A stretch of 26,789 bases of DNA from Gemmatimonas sp. UBA2094 (lineage in GTDB: Bacteria > Gemmatimonadota > Gemmatimonadetes > Gemmatimonadales > Gemmatimonadaceae). Below the pieces are notes generated by a model. The model saw only the letters and a program-made list of their open reading frames with translations, was not told where the DNA came from and made no database searches. The first letter of the stretch is position 1. The number at the start of each line of letters is the position of its first letter. The position numbers were made by a program, and so were the translations under genes. Positions 1 to 8,019 of this stretch are shown here, piece by piece. The stretch lies in the NCBI GenBank assembly GCA_002331565.1, contig DCZC01000177.1:6012-32800 (forward strand), written 5' to 3'.

Positions 1-44
1 ATTCGACGGAACCTCCGCGGGGTTGGCGTGGATTAGCCTGTGCC

Positions 45-1082
45 ATGCTCCGCACTACCGACCGCGGCCTCTACTGTGAGGCCGGTGACTTCCATATCGA
101 CCCGTGGGCGCCCGTCGCCCGGGCGGTGGTGACGCACGCGCACGGCGATCACCTCACGTGGGGGTGTGAGTCCTACCTGGTGAGCGAGACCGGCGCCGCG
201 GTGTCACGCGAGCGGCTGGGCGCGTGGGGCGCCGGGCTCGAGTCGATGCCCTACGGTGACACGCGTACCATCAACGGCGTGCGCGTGTCGTTCCATCCGG
301 CCGGCCACATACTGGGCTCGGCGCAGGTCCGTCTCGAGTATCGCGGCGAAGTGTGGGTGGTGAGCGGCGATTACAAGACCGACCCCGATCCCACCTGCGC
401 GCCGTGGGAGCCCGTGCGCTGCCACACGTTCATCACCGAAAGCACCTTCGGCCTGCCCATCTACCGGTGGCCGTCACAGCAGCAGGTGTTCGCCGAGATC
501 AATGCGTGGTGGGCGGCCAACGCCGCCGCCGGACAGGTCTCGCTGCTCTGCGCGTACGCGCTGGGCAAGGCGCAACGTCTCCTGGCCGGCCTCGACCCGT
601 CCATCGGCCCCATTCTCACGCACGGTGCCGTGGAGCGCATGACCGCGCTGTATCGCAGCGGCGGTGTCGCGTTGCCCGCCACGCGTTTCGCCAGTGATGC
701 CCTGCGCGAGAAGGCCATCGGCGGCGCCATGGTCATCGCACCACCCAGCGTGACCGGCTCCACGTGGCTGCGACGCTTCGGCGACGTGCGCACCGCGTTC
801 GCAAGTGGCTGGATGCGCGTGCGCGGCGCCCGACGCCGCCGCGGCGTGGATGCGGGATTCACCCTCAGCGACCACGTGGACTGGCCGCAGCTGCTCGCCG
901 CCGTGGACGCGACCGGTGCGCAACGGGTGTGGGTCACGCACGGCTTTACCGGCCCCGTGGTGCAGTGGCTCACCGGACGCGGTCTCGACGCGCGCACCAT
1001 CGCCACGCGCTGGGAGGGCGAGCGGGACGACGCGGCCGTGGATGCCGCCGAGTCCGATGCCACACCGGAGGCATCAGCGTGA
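45..1082 (+). CDS. Ligase-associated DNA exonuclease (metallo-beta-lactamase fold)
   Basis: This 345-residue protein belongs to the MBL-fold/beta-CASP-like group annotated as the ligase-associated DNA damage response exonuclease. The metal-binding signature HAHGDH lies at residues 31-36. It is followed by a GHILGSAQ motif near residue 87, a SGDYKTD motif supplying a metal-binding Asp, an ESTFGLP motif, and a C-terminal LSDHVDW motif, in the usual order of the family. Family knowledge places such enzymes as metal-dependent DNA nucleases acting with the ligase, helicase and phosphoesterase encoded next to it. It is the first gene of a four-gene overlapping operon, and its TGA stop overlaps the GTG start of the ligase gene. 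The ATG at 45 has no clear Shine-Dalgarno sequence. Only 44 bases lie upstream, so the promoter cannot be judged. Family assignment is firm; substrate polarity cannot be read from sequence. Confidence 0.93.
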   Translation: MLRTTDRGLYCEAGDFHIDPWAPVARAVVTHAHGDHLTWGCESYLVSETGAAVSRERLGAWGAGLESMPYGDTRTINGVRVSFHPAGHILGSAQVRLEYRGEVWVVSGDYKTDPDPTCAPWEPVRCHTFITESTFGLPIYRWPSQQQVFAEINAWWAANAAAGQVSLLCAYALGKAQRLLAGLDPSIGPILTHGAVERMTALYRSGGVALPATRFASDALREKAIGGAMVIAPPSVTGSTWLRRFGDVRTAFASGWMRVRGARRRRGVDAGFTLSDHVDWPQLLAAVDATGAQRVWVTHGFTGPVVQWLTGRGLDARTIATRWEGERDDAAVDAAESDATPEASA

Positions 1083-2668
1083 GGCAGTTCGCCGCGCTCT
1101 ACGACGCCATCGATGCGAGCACCGCCACCTCGTCGAAGGTGGCAGCCCTCGTCGACTTCCTGTCGGGCGCGCCAGTGGCCGATGCCGCGTGGGCGGTGGC
1201 GTTTCTCGTGGGACGCCGCCCCAAGCGACTCGTCAAGACGCCCGATCTGCGTGCGTGGGCCGGTGAAGCCGCCGGCGTCCCCCCGTGGTTGTTCGAGGAG
1301 TGTTATGCGCAGGCCGGCGATCTCGCCGAAACGATCACGCTGCTCGTACCCGAGAGCGAAGCGCACGACAACGAGGGGCTCGCGTGGTGGGTGGCGCACC
1401 GGCTGCTGCCGCTGCAGTCGCTCGAGCCGTCCGACCAGCGGGCGGTGCTCTTCGAGACATGGCGTACGCTGGGTGGTTCGGCGCGGTTCGTGTTCAACAA
1501 GCTGCTCACTGGCGCCTTCCGGGTGGGCGTAAGCGACGGTCTCGTGGTACGCGCGCTCGCGCAGGTGAGTGGCGTGAGCGCGGAAACCATCGCGCATCGC
1601 CTCATGGGGCAGTGGGAACCGTCGGCCGAGTGGTACACGCGACTGGTGGGCACCGAAACCACTGATGCCGACTGGAGCCGCCCGTACCCGTTCTTTCTCG
1701 CGTATCCGCTCGACGCCGAACCGTCGTCCCTGGGCGAAGTGGGCGAGTGGCAAGTCGAGTGGAAGTGGGACGGCATTCGCTGCCAGCTCGTACGGCGGCG
1801 CGGACGCACGTTCCTGTGGAGCCGCGGCGAAGAGCTGCTGGCGGGCCGGTTCCCCGAGGTGGAGTCGAGCGCCGAATGGCTTCCCGATGGCACGGTGCTC
1901 GACGGCGAACTGCTCGCGTGGCGCGACGGCAAACCGCTGCCCTTCACCGAGCTGCAGCGGCGCATCAACCGCAAGACGGTGGGCAAAAAACTGCTCGCCG
2001 ACGTGCCCTGCGCGCTTCTCGTGTATGACTGTCTCGAGGTGAACGGGCGTGACGTGCGGGCAGAGCCCATGCAGGTACGACGCGAACATGCCGAAGCGCT
2101 GGTGCGCGTGCTGCCGGGTGGCGCGACCATCGGTCTGTCACCGATGCTCGATGTGGCTGACTGGGCAACGGTGCGCGCTTCGCGCAGCGACTCACGGCGC
2201 GAACACGCCGAGGGGCTCATGCTCAAGCGACGCAGCTCGCCGTACGGCGTGGGGCGACGCGCGGGCGACTGGTACAAGTGGAAGGTGAATCCACTCACGG
2301 TCGACGCCGTGCTGGTGTACGCGCAGGCCGGTCATGGCCGCCGCGCCGGGCTCTTCACCGACTACACCTTCGCCATCCGGGATGGCGAGGCGCTGGTGCC
2401 CTTCGCCAAGGCGTACAGCGGACTCACCGACGCCGAGATCCGGCAGGTGGACAAGTTCGTGCGCAACAATACGCTCGAAAAGTTCGGCCCGGTGCGCACG
2501 GTGAAGCCGGAACTCGTGTTCGAGTTGGCGTTCGAGGGCATTCAACGCAGTACGCGCCACAAGAGCGGCATTGCCGTACGCTTTCCGCGCATCGCGCGCT
2601 GGCGCCAGGACAAGCCGGCGCACGAGGCCGACACACTGGACACGGTGAAGGCGTTGCTCGATGCGTGA
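1079..2668 (+). CDS. ATP-dependent DNA ligase (ligase-operon type)
   Basis: This is a 529-residue ATP-dependent DNA ligase. The reading frame is open far upstream, but the GTG at 1079 is the likely start: it follows a strong GGAGG (1067-1071) by 7 bases and overlaps the exonuclease stop as GTGA. An N-terminal DNA-binding region (about residues 1-200) precedes the nucleotidyltransferase domain. The nucleotidyl-lysine motif KWDG begins at K229. Later ligase motifs follow (a DGELLAWRDG motif III-like segment, a GLMLKRRSSPYG motif IV/V region and a WYKWK motif V), then a C-terminal OB-fold region. It seals nicks after adenylation of K229. It is an extra, repair-type ligase rather than the replicative NAD-dependent LigA, and it lacks the polymerase and nuclease domains of LigD. 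Its stop overlaps the helicase start by 8 bases. Confidence 0.95.
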   Translation: MRQFAALYDAIDASTATSSKVAALVDFLSGAPVADAAWAVAFLVGRRPKRLVKTPDLRAWAGEAAGVPPWLFEECYAQAGDLAETITLLVPESEAHDNEGLAWWVAHRLLPLQSLEPSDQRAVLFETWRTLGGSARFVFNKLLTGAFRVGVSDGLVVRALAQVSGVSAETIAHRLMGQWEPSAEWYTRLVGTETTDADWSRPYPFFLAYPLDAEPSSLGEVGEWQVEWKWDGIRCQLVRRRGRTFLWSRGEELLAGRFPEVESSAEWLPDGTVLDGELLAWRDGKPLPFTELQRRINRKTVGKKLLADVPCALLVYDCLEVNGRDVRAEPMQVRREHAEALVRVLPGGATIGLSPMLDVADWATVRASRSDSRREHAEGLMLKRRSSPYGVGRRAGDWYKWKVNPLTVDAVLVYAQAGHGRRAGLFTDYTFAIRDGEALVPFAKAYSGLTDAEIRQVDKFVRNNTLEKFGPVRTVKPELVFELAFEGIQRSTRHKSGIAVRFPRIARWRQDKPAHEADTLDTVKALLDA

Positions 2669-5159
2669 GCGCATCGAGCAGTGGTTCGCCGGGCGCGGCT
2701 GGCAGCCCTTCGCGTTCCAGCGCGAGGTGTGGGACGCATACGCGCGTGGCGAGTCGGGGCTCATTCACGCCGCCACCGGTACCGGCAAGACGTACGCAGC
2801 GTGGATGGGACCGGTCATCGAAGCGCTGGCCGAGCAGCCGCAGGCGAAGAAGGGGAGGCGCCGTGCCGACGCGATGCCGCTGCGCGTGCTCTGGATCACT
2901 CCGCTGCGCGCCCTGGCGGCCGACACCGAGCAGGCGCTCAAGCTCCCCATCGCCGAACTCGGGCTCCCGTGGACGGTGGAGTCGCGCACCGGCGACACGT
3001 CGCCGTCCCGGCGTGCGCGACAGCGCGAGCAGCTGCCAACGGCCCTCGTCACCACTCCCGAATCGCTCTCGCTGCTGCTCTGCCGGAAGGACAGCGCCGA
3101 GATCTTCCGCGACTTGCGCTGTGTGGTCGTGGACGAGTGGCACGAACTGCTCTCCAGCAAGCGCGGCGTGCAGGTGGAGCTCGCCCTCGCCCGCCTTCGG
3201 CAGCTGTGCCCGGCTCTGCGCACGTGGGGGGTGTCGGCCACGCTCGGCAATCTCGACGAGGCCGCGGACACGCTGCTTGGGTTCGACGAAGCCGGAGAGC
3301 CGCGCCCGCGACGGCTCGTGCGCGGCGTGGTACCGAAGGAGGTGGCAGTGGAGGCACTGGTGCCCGATACCATGGATCGGTTTCCCTGGGCGGGGCACCT
3401 CAACACCAAGCTGCTCCCGGAAGTGATGCATCGCCTCGAGCAGGCGGCGAGCGCTATCGTGTTCACCAACACGCGCTCGCAGTGCGAGATCTGGTTTCAG
3501 AGCATCATCGCCGCCAATCCGTCGTGGTTCGAGTTCACCGCCATCCACCATGGCTCGCTCTCGCGCACGCAGCGCGAAGACGTGGAGGACGGGCTGCGCA
3601 CCGGTCGCTACCGCATCGTGGTGGCGACGAGCTCCCTCGACCTCGGCGTGGATTTCGCGCCGGTGGATCTGGTCATGCAGGTGGGGAGTCCCAAGGGCGT
3701 CGCGCGGCTGCTGCAGCGGGCAGGCCGCTCGGGGCACTCGCCGGGGCGGGTCTCCCGCATCGTCTGCGTGCCTACGCATGCCTTCGAACTGGTGGAAGTG
3801 GCCGCCGCCCGTGAGGCCATCCGCACGGGATCCATCGAGAGTCGCGATCCGCTCGACCGGCCGCTCGACCTGCTGGCGCAGCATCTGGTCACCCTGGCAC
3901 TGGGCGGTGGCTTCACGCGCGAGGCGGTGCTGCGCGAACTGCGCACCACGCGTGCCTTCCGCCTGCTCACCGACGACGAACTCGATTGGGTGATCGATTT
4001 CGTCACCCGTGGCGGCGAAGCCCTGCGCGCCTACCCCGAGTACGCACGCGTGGTGAACGACGGCGGCACCTTCATCGTGAGCGACCGACGCGTAGCCCTG
4101 CGGCATGTGCTCAACATCGGTACCATCGTGAGCGACGCGGCCATCGCCGTGCGTTACATGAAAGGCGGCCGGCTCGGCACAGTGGAGGAATCGTTCGTCT
4201 CGCGGCTGTCGCCGGGCGACAAGTTCATCTTCGCGGGCATGCCACTCGAGTTCGTGCGGCTGCGCGAGCTCACCGCGTGGGTGAAGAAGGCCAAGGGGAT
4301 GAGCGGCGCCATCCCGCGGTGGCAGGGCGCGCGCATGCCGCTCTCCACCGAGTTGGCGGCGGCAGTGCGCGACCGCCTCGAGGAAGCACGTAACGGGGAG
4401 TACACCACGCCAGAGATGCTGGCCGTGAAGCCGGTGCTCACCATGCAGGCCGAACGGAGCGCCATTCCACGTCCCGACGAACTGCTCATCGAGCGCACCG
4501 AAACGCGCGACGGCCACCACCTCTTCGTGTATCCGTTCGAAGGCCGTCTCGTACACGAGGGACTGGCCGCCCTCTGCGCGTACCGCATGGCCCAGCTGCA
4601 ACCGTTCTCCTTCTCGTTCAGCTGCAACGACTACGGGTTCGAGCTGCTCAGCCCCGAGCCGGCACCGCTCGAGGAGGCGCTCGAGGCTGGACTCTTCGCC
4701 ACTGCGCATCTCCTGCACGACGTGACGCAGAGTCTCAACGCGGCCGAGCTGGCACGGCGGCAATTCCGCGAGATTGCGCGCGTGGCGGGCCTCATCTTCC
4801 AGGGCTACCCTGGCCAGTCGAAGAGCGTGAAGCAGCTGCAAGCCAGCAGCAGTCTGCTGTACGACGTGTTCGTGAACCACGATCCCGGCAACCTGCTGGT
4901 GGCGCAGGCCCGCCGTGAGGTGCTGGAGCGTCAGCTCGAAGCCAGCCGGCTGGGGCGGGTGCTCGAGCGGCTGTCGCGCAGCACCGTACGCGTGGTGGAC
5001 GTGGAACGTCCCACACCGTTGGCGTTTCCGCTCATGGTGGACATGACCCGCGCGAAGCTGAGTACCGAGAAGCTCGCCGATCGCGTGAAACGCATGACCG
5101 TGAGCGCCGAGAAGCCGGCGAAGAGCGGCGTGATGAGTGTTTTCCGCTTCGACGCATGA
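2661..5159 (+). CDS. Ligase-associated DEXH-box helicase (Lhr-Core type)
   Basis: This 832-residue superfamily 2 helicase matches the Lhr-Core/ligase-associated DEXH group in length and motifs. The Walker A motif ATGTGKT has its lysine at residue 43, and the motif II box DEWH is at residues 158-161. A SATLGN motif III follows. The second RecA domain carries IVFTNTRSQCE, the motif V region TSSLDLGVDF and the motif VI arginine finger region QRAGRSGH. The remaining half contains the winged-helix and Lhr-specific C-terminal core. Family knowledge: Lhr-Core enzymes are ATP-driven 3'-to-5' translocases that unwind tracked duplexes, including RNA:DNA hybrids. An AAGG about 10 bases before the ATG may serve as ribosome binding site. 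The start overlaps the ligase stop by 8 bases and the stop overlaps the next start as ATGA, so the genes are probably translationally coupled. Confidence 0.95.
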   Translation: MRERIEQWFAGRGWQPFAFQREVWDAYARGESGLIHAATGTGKTYAAWMGPVIEALAEQPQAKKGRRRADAMPLRVLWITPLRALAADTEQALKLPIAELGLPWTVESRTGDTSPSRRARQREQLPTALVTTPESLSLLLCRKDSAEIFRDLRCVVVDEWHELLSSKRGVQVELALARLRQLCPALRTWGVSATLGNLDEAADTLLGFDEAGEPRPRRLVRGVVPKEVAVEALVPDTMDRFPWAGHLNTKLLPEVMHRLEQAASAIVFTNTRSQCEIWFQSIIAANPSWFEFTAIHHGSLSRTQREDVEDGLRTGRYRIVVATSSLDLGVDFAPVDLVMQVGSPKGVARLLQRAGRSGHSPGRVSRIVCVPTHAFELVEVAAAREAIRTGSIESRDPLDRPLDLLAQHLVTLALGGGFTREAVLRELRTTRAFRLLTDDELDWVIDFVTRGGEALRAYPEYARVVNDGGTFIVSDRRVALRHVLNIGTIVSDAAIAVRYMKGGRLGTVEESFVSRLSPGDKFIFAGMPLEFVRLRELTAWVKKAKGMSGAIPRWQGARMPLSTELAAAVRDRLEEARNGEYTTPEMLAVKPVLTMQAERSAIPRPDELLIERTETRDGHHLFVYPFEGRLVHEGLAALCAYRMAQLQPFSFSFSCNDYGFELLSPEPAPLEEALEAGLFATAHLLHDVTQSLNAAELARRQFREIARVAGLIFQGYPGQSKSVKQLQASSSLLYDVFVNHDPGNLLVAQARREVLERQLEASRLGRVLERLSRSTVRVVDVERPTPLAFPLMVDMTRAKLSTEKLADRVKRMTVSAEKPAKSGVMSVFRFDA

Positions 5160-5809
5160 ACGGACTCGCCATCTCCGTGGCGGGCGCCGCGCTTCATCTG
5201 CTGCCGGAGCGGGCGCTCTGGTACGAGGCCGAGCGTACGCTGTTCGTGGCCGACCTGCACTGGGGCAAGGCGGCGGCGTTCCGTGCTGCGCACGTGCCCG
5301 TGCCCATGGGCACCACCAGCCGCGATCTCGCGCGATTGGCGAGCGCCATCGCGGCGACCGGCGCCGAACGCCTGGTGGTGCTGGGCGACCTCTTGCACGC
5401 GCGCGCAGGGCGGCACGACGAGACGCTCCGCACCATCGCGGAGTGGCGCGAACAGCACGCGGCGTTGCGCATCACGCTCGTGCGCGGCAATCACGATCAG
5501 CATGCCGGCGATCCGCCGAGGGAACTCGGCATCGAGTGCACCGACGAGCCGCTGGTGGTGGGCCCGTTCGTGGGTGTGCACGAACCGTGCACACACACCG
5601 GAGGCTACGTGCTGTGCGGCCATCTGCACCCGTGCGTGACGGTGCGTGGCCGCGGCCGGCAATCGTTGCGGCTCCCCGCCTTCGTGTTCGGCGAAACACG
5701 CGGCGTACTCCCGGCCTTCTCGAGCTTCACCGGAGGTGGCATGTACGAAATGCAGAGCGGCGACCGCCAGTACGCGGTCGCCGGTGACGAGGTGCTGCCG
5801 CTCGGGTGA
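5156..5809 (+). CDS. pdeM: Ligase-associated metallophosphoesterase PdeM
   Basis: This 217-residue calcineurin-like phosphoesterase is the last gene of the repair operon. The dinuclear-metal motifs appear in order: D33-x-H35 in ADLHWGK, GD at 77-78 followed by LLHAR, GNHD at 111-114, and a CGHLHP motif near the C-terminal third. It is compact, with little beyond the catalytic domain, as expected for the ligase-associated DNA damage response endonuclease PdeM. Family members studied in Pseudomonas are manganese-dependent DNA endonucleases/phosphodiesterases; activity here is inferred from homology. The ATG is embedded in the helicase stop (ATGA) and no Shine-Dalgarno sequence is visible, which suggests translation by coupling. 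The stop lies only 5 bases from the stop of the convergent yedI gene. Confidence 0.92.
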   Translation: MNGLAISVAGAALHLLPERALWYEAERTLFVADLHWGKAAAFRAAHVPVPMGTTSRDLARLASAIAATGAERLVVLGDLLHARAGRHDETLRTIAEWREQHAALRITLVRGNHDQHAGDPPRELGIECTDEPLVVGPFVGVHEPCTHTGGYVLCGHLHPCVTVRGRGRQSLRLPAFVFGETRGVLPAFSSFTGGGMYEMQSGDRQYAVAGDEVLPLG

Positions 5810-5814
5810 ACGAT

Positions 5815-6708
5815 TCAGTGCCCGTCTTTGCCGCGGGCCTTCTGCACGAGCGTGAACAGCACCACCAGCACCCCGCCACAGGCCACACCCAGCAGGGCAT
5901 CGAGCACCGGCTTCGTCACGACCGCCAGCGGCCCGGTCGCGTGCGCCCACCCCTCGATCAACAGCTCGGCGGCGTGCCATCCGTGGGCGATGATGCCGCC
6001 ACCGACCGTGAACATCGCCGCGGTGCCAAGCACGGACAACGCCTTCATGAGCAGCGGCGCCGTCTTGAGCAGCACACCGCCGATCGCCTGACCGCGACGG
6101 TGCAGGGCGAGCCCCGCGTCGTCGATTTTCACGATGCCGGCTACCAAACCGTACACGAACACCGTGGCCGCCACACTGACCAGGCTGAGCGAGAGCACCT
6201 GCTGCGAGATGGGCGAGGTGCTCATCGTCCCCAGCGCAATCACGATGATCTCCGCCGACAATACGAAGTCGGTACGGATCGCGCCCTTGATCTTGTCCTG
6301 CTCGACAGCGAGGAGTTGCTCCTCGGTGAGTTGCGGCTGCGTCACGATGGGACTGTGCGCTTCGGGCTCGTTGGCATGCAGCGCCTTGTGCACCAGCTTC
6401 TCGACGCCTTCGAAGCAGAGGAACAGACCGCCGACCATCATGAGCGGCATAACCGCCCATGGCGCGAACGCACTGATGATCAGCGCCACCGGTACGAGGA
6501 TCACCTTGTTCCACAAGGATCCCTTGGCCACGGCCCACACCACGGGCAGTTCGCGTTCCACGCGTACGCCACTCGCCTGCTCCGCATTGAGAGCCAGGTC
6601 GTCGCCCATGACACCGCTGGTCTTCATGGCCGCGACCTTCGTGATCGTGGCCACGTCGTCCATCATGGACGAGATATCGTCGAGCAGCGCGAGAAGACTG
6701 GCGGGCAT
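5815..6708 (-). CDS. yedI: DUF808/YedI family inner-membrane protein
   Basis: This 297-residue multi-pass membrane protein matches the DUF808 (YedI) family in length and in its N-terminal pattern: an early LLALLDDI segment, a conserved AAMKTSGVMGDDLA stretch, and the hydrophobic segment after SLWNKV. About five to six hydrophobic segments are visible, with a FEGVEKLVHK element after the second. The molecular function of the family is not established. It is the last gene of a minus-strand series; the upstream serine hydrolase ends 42 bases before its ATG. No Shine-Dalgarno sequence is visible in that gap, so co-transcription is possible but not shown. Its stop is 5 bases from the convergent pdeM stop, with no room for a separate terminator. 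Confidence 0.85.
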   Translation of the reverse strand: MPASLLALLDDISSMMDDVATITKVAAMKTSGVMGDDLALNAEQASGVRVERELPVVWAVAKGSLWNKVILVPVALIISAFAPWAVMPLMMVGGLFLCFEGVEKLVHKALHANEPEAHSPIVTQPQLTEEQLLAVEQDKIKGAIRTDFVLSAEIIVIALGTMSTSPISQQVLSLSLVSVAATVFVYGLVAGIVKIDDAGLALHRRGQAIGGVLLKTAPLLMKALSVLGTAAMFTVGGGIIAHGWHAAELLIEGWAHATGPLAVVTKPVLDALLGVACGGVLVVLFTLVQKARGKDGH

Positions 6709-6750
6709 TGACCGGGGAGTAGAGGAGCCGCTGTGGAGCGAACGCGATGG

Positions 6751-8019
6751 TCAGCGCTGGATGGCACCCAGCAGCCGTTCGACGAAACCGTTGAGGCTCT
6801 GCCCGTTGTCCATCCAACGCACCACGGCCACCACGTCATTCACCGGATCCACGTAGATGTAGTTGTTGCCCGCACCGACGTGCACGAAGGCCTGCGGCGG
6901 TGCCGAGGCCACGTATTTGCGGTCGGTGTTCACGAACCAGTTCATGTAGCCGTAGGTGGGCTCGACCTTCGTGGGCGTGAGCGCCTGCGTCACCCACGCA
7001 TCGCTGAGCAGTTGCTTGCCGCCCCAGTTACCGCGCCGCAGCGTGAGCAAGCCGAAGCGCGCCATGTCCCAGGCATTGATCACCATGCCGCCGCCCCAGT
7101 GGCCGCCGCCGCTCACGCTCTGCACTTCGCGGCCATCGAGCACGATCCAGGAGTTGTCGTAGCCGTACCAGCGCCACGTAGTCGAGGCGCCGATGGGGTC
7201 CATGATGCGCTCCTTCAGCACATCCGGAAGCGGGCGGCGCCACACCTGCAACGCCGCCAACGCCAGCACGTTCACGCGCGTGTCGTTGTACTCGTACGCA
7301 CTGCCTGGTGTCTTGCGGGCGCGCGTGGTCCACGTGCTGGCGTCCTGCGCCGGGCGGTCTGCCCACTCGGGCTTACCCCACAGCGTGCCTTCCCAGTCGC
7401 TCACCTGCCGCAACAGATCGTCCCAGGTAATCGTGCGATTGTGCGGTGAATCGAAGGGCATGAGCAGCTTGTCTGTGCCGGGCCAGTCACGCGAAAACAC
7501 CGTCCCGTTGGGACGCGCCCGCACGATGGGGGGCACGTACGGCGCCACCGTATCGCGCACGTTGCGGATGCGGCCGTCGTCTACCGCCAGCCCCACCACG
7601 GTGCTGAGAAAGCTCTTGGTGACGCTGTTGGTGATCTCGTTCGCCGTGGGCGTCCCCCACGTGGCCACCACGTAGCCACGCCGCACGATGACGCCGGTGG
7701 CTCCGCCACGCGGCGGCAGCGGACCGATGGCATCGCCGAGCGGTTCACGCCCGAAGGTCTGCAGATGATTGAGCTCGAGATCGCGCGGCGACTTGCTCTC
7801 CTTGCTGATCGCGAAGGCGATGGCCTCGGCGAGCTTCACCGAATCCACGCCGACTAGCGATGGCGAGCGCCGCTCCCATGACCCGGCAGGGGGAACGTAT
7901 AGCGTGGCCGCGCCCTTGGCCTTCTGGGCGTGCACGGACGGTGCGATGCAGGCAACTACCATCGCGAGCCCGACTCCGTGCCTCACCAACCTCTGTGCCT
8001 CCGTGTACAACACGCTCAT
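6751..8019 (-). CDS. Secreted serine hydrolase (beta-lactamase/class C-PBP family)
   Basis: The 422-residue protein belongs to the beta-lactamase-related serine hydrolase group (class C/AmpC-like, esterase or peptidase). The frame stays open far upstream, but the ATG at 8019 overlaps the preceding stop as ATGA and gives a good Sec signal peptide (hydrophobic GLAMVVACIA, cleavage likely after SVHA near residue 31). The catalytic SxxK is S132-V-T-K135. The second motif is the YND variant (EYNDTRVN) found in this subfamily instead of classical YxN, and a terminal HVGAGNN replaces KTG. These features fit a periplasmic or secreted hydrolase. Substrate is unknown; true beta-lactamase activity is unlikely. 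It is translationally coupled to the Asp-box repeat protein. Confidence 0.88.
   Translation of the reverse strand: MSVLYTEAQRLVRHGVGLAMVVACIAPSVHAQKAKGAATLYVPPAGSWERRSPSLVGVDSVKLAEAIAFAISKESKSPRDLELNHLQTFGREPLGDAIGPLPPRGGATGVIVRRGYVVATWGTPTANEITNSVTKSFLSTVVGLAVDDGRIRNVRDTVAPYVPPIVRARPNGTVFSRDWPGTDKLLMPFDSPHNRTITWDDLLRQVSDWEGTLWGKPEWADRPAQDASTWTTRARKTPGSAYEYNDTRVNVLALAALQVWRRPLPDVLKERIMDPIGASTTWRWYGYDNSWIVLDGREVQSVSGGGHWGGGMVINAWDMARFGLLTLRRGNWGGKQLLSDAWVTQALTPTKVEPTYGYMNWFVNTDRKYVASAPPQAFVHVGAGNNYIYVDPVNDVVAVVRWMDNGQSLNGFVERLLGAIQR

Noticed and set aside
461..2089. Long minus-strand ORF of 542 codons opposite the exonuclease and ligase genes
   Set aside because: It is a shadow of high-GC coding sequence; its translation is Arg/His-rich with no recognisable domain, while the plus-strand proteins have complete motifs.
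2424..4880. 818-codon minus-strand ORF opposite the helicase gene
   Set aside because: Antisense shadow. The plus strand encodes an intact DEXH helicase and the antisense translation shows no family features.
45..5809. Reading the ligase-helicase-nuclease cluster as a phage-defence island
   Set aside because: Each gene fits the known chromosomal repair cluster, and no toxin, sensor or mobility gene is adjacent.
4931..6817. 628-codon minus-strand ORF across pdeM and yedI
   Set aside because: It is out of frame with YedI, antisense to pdeM, and of low-complexity composition. Both real genes explain the region.
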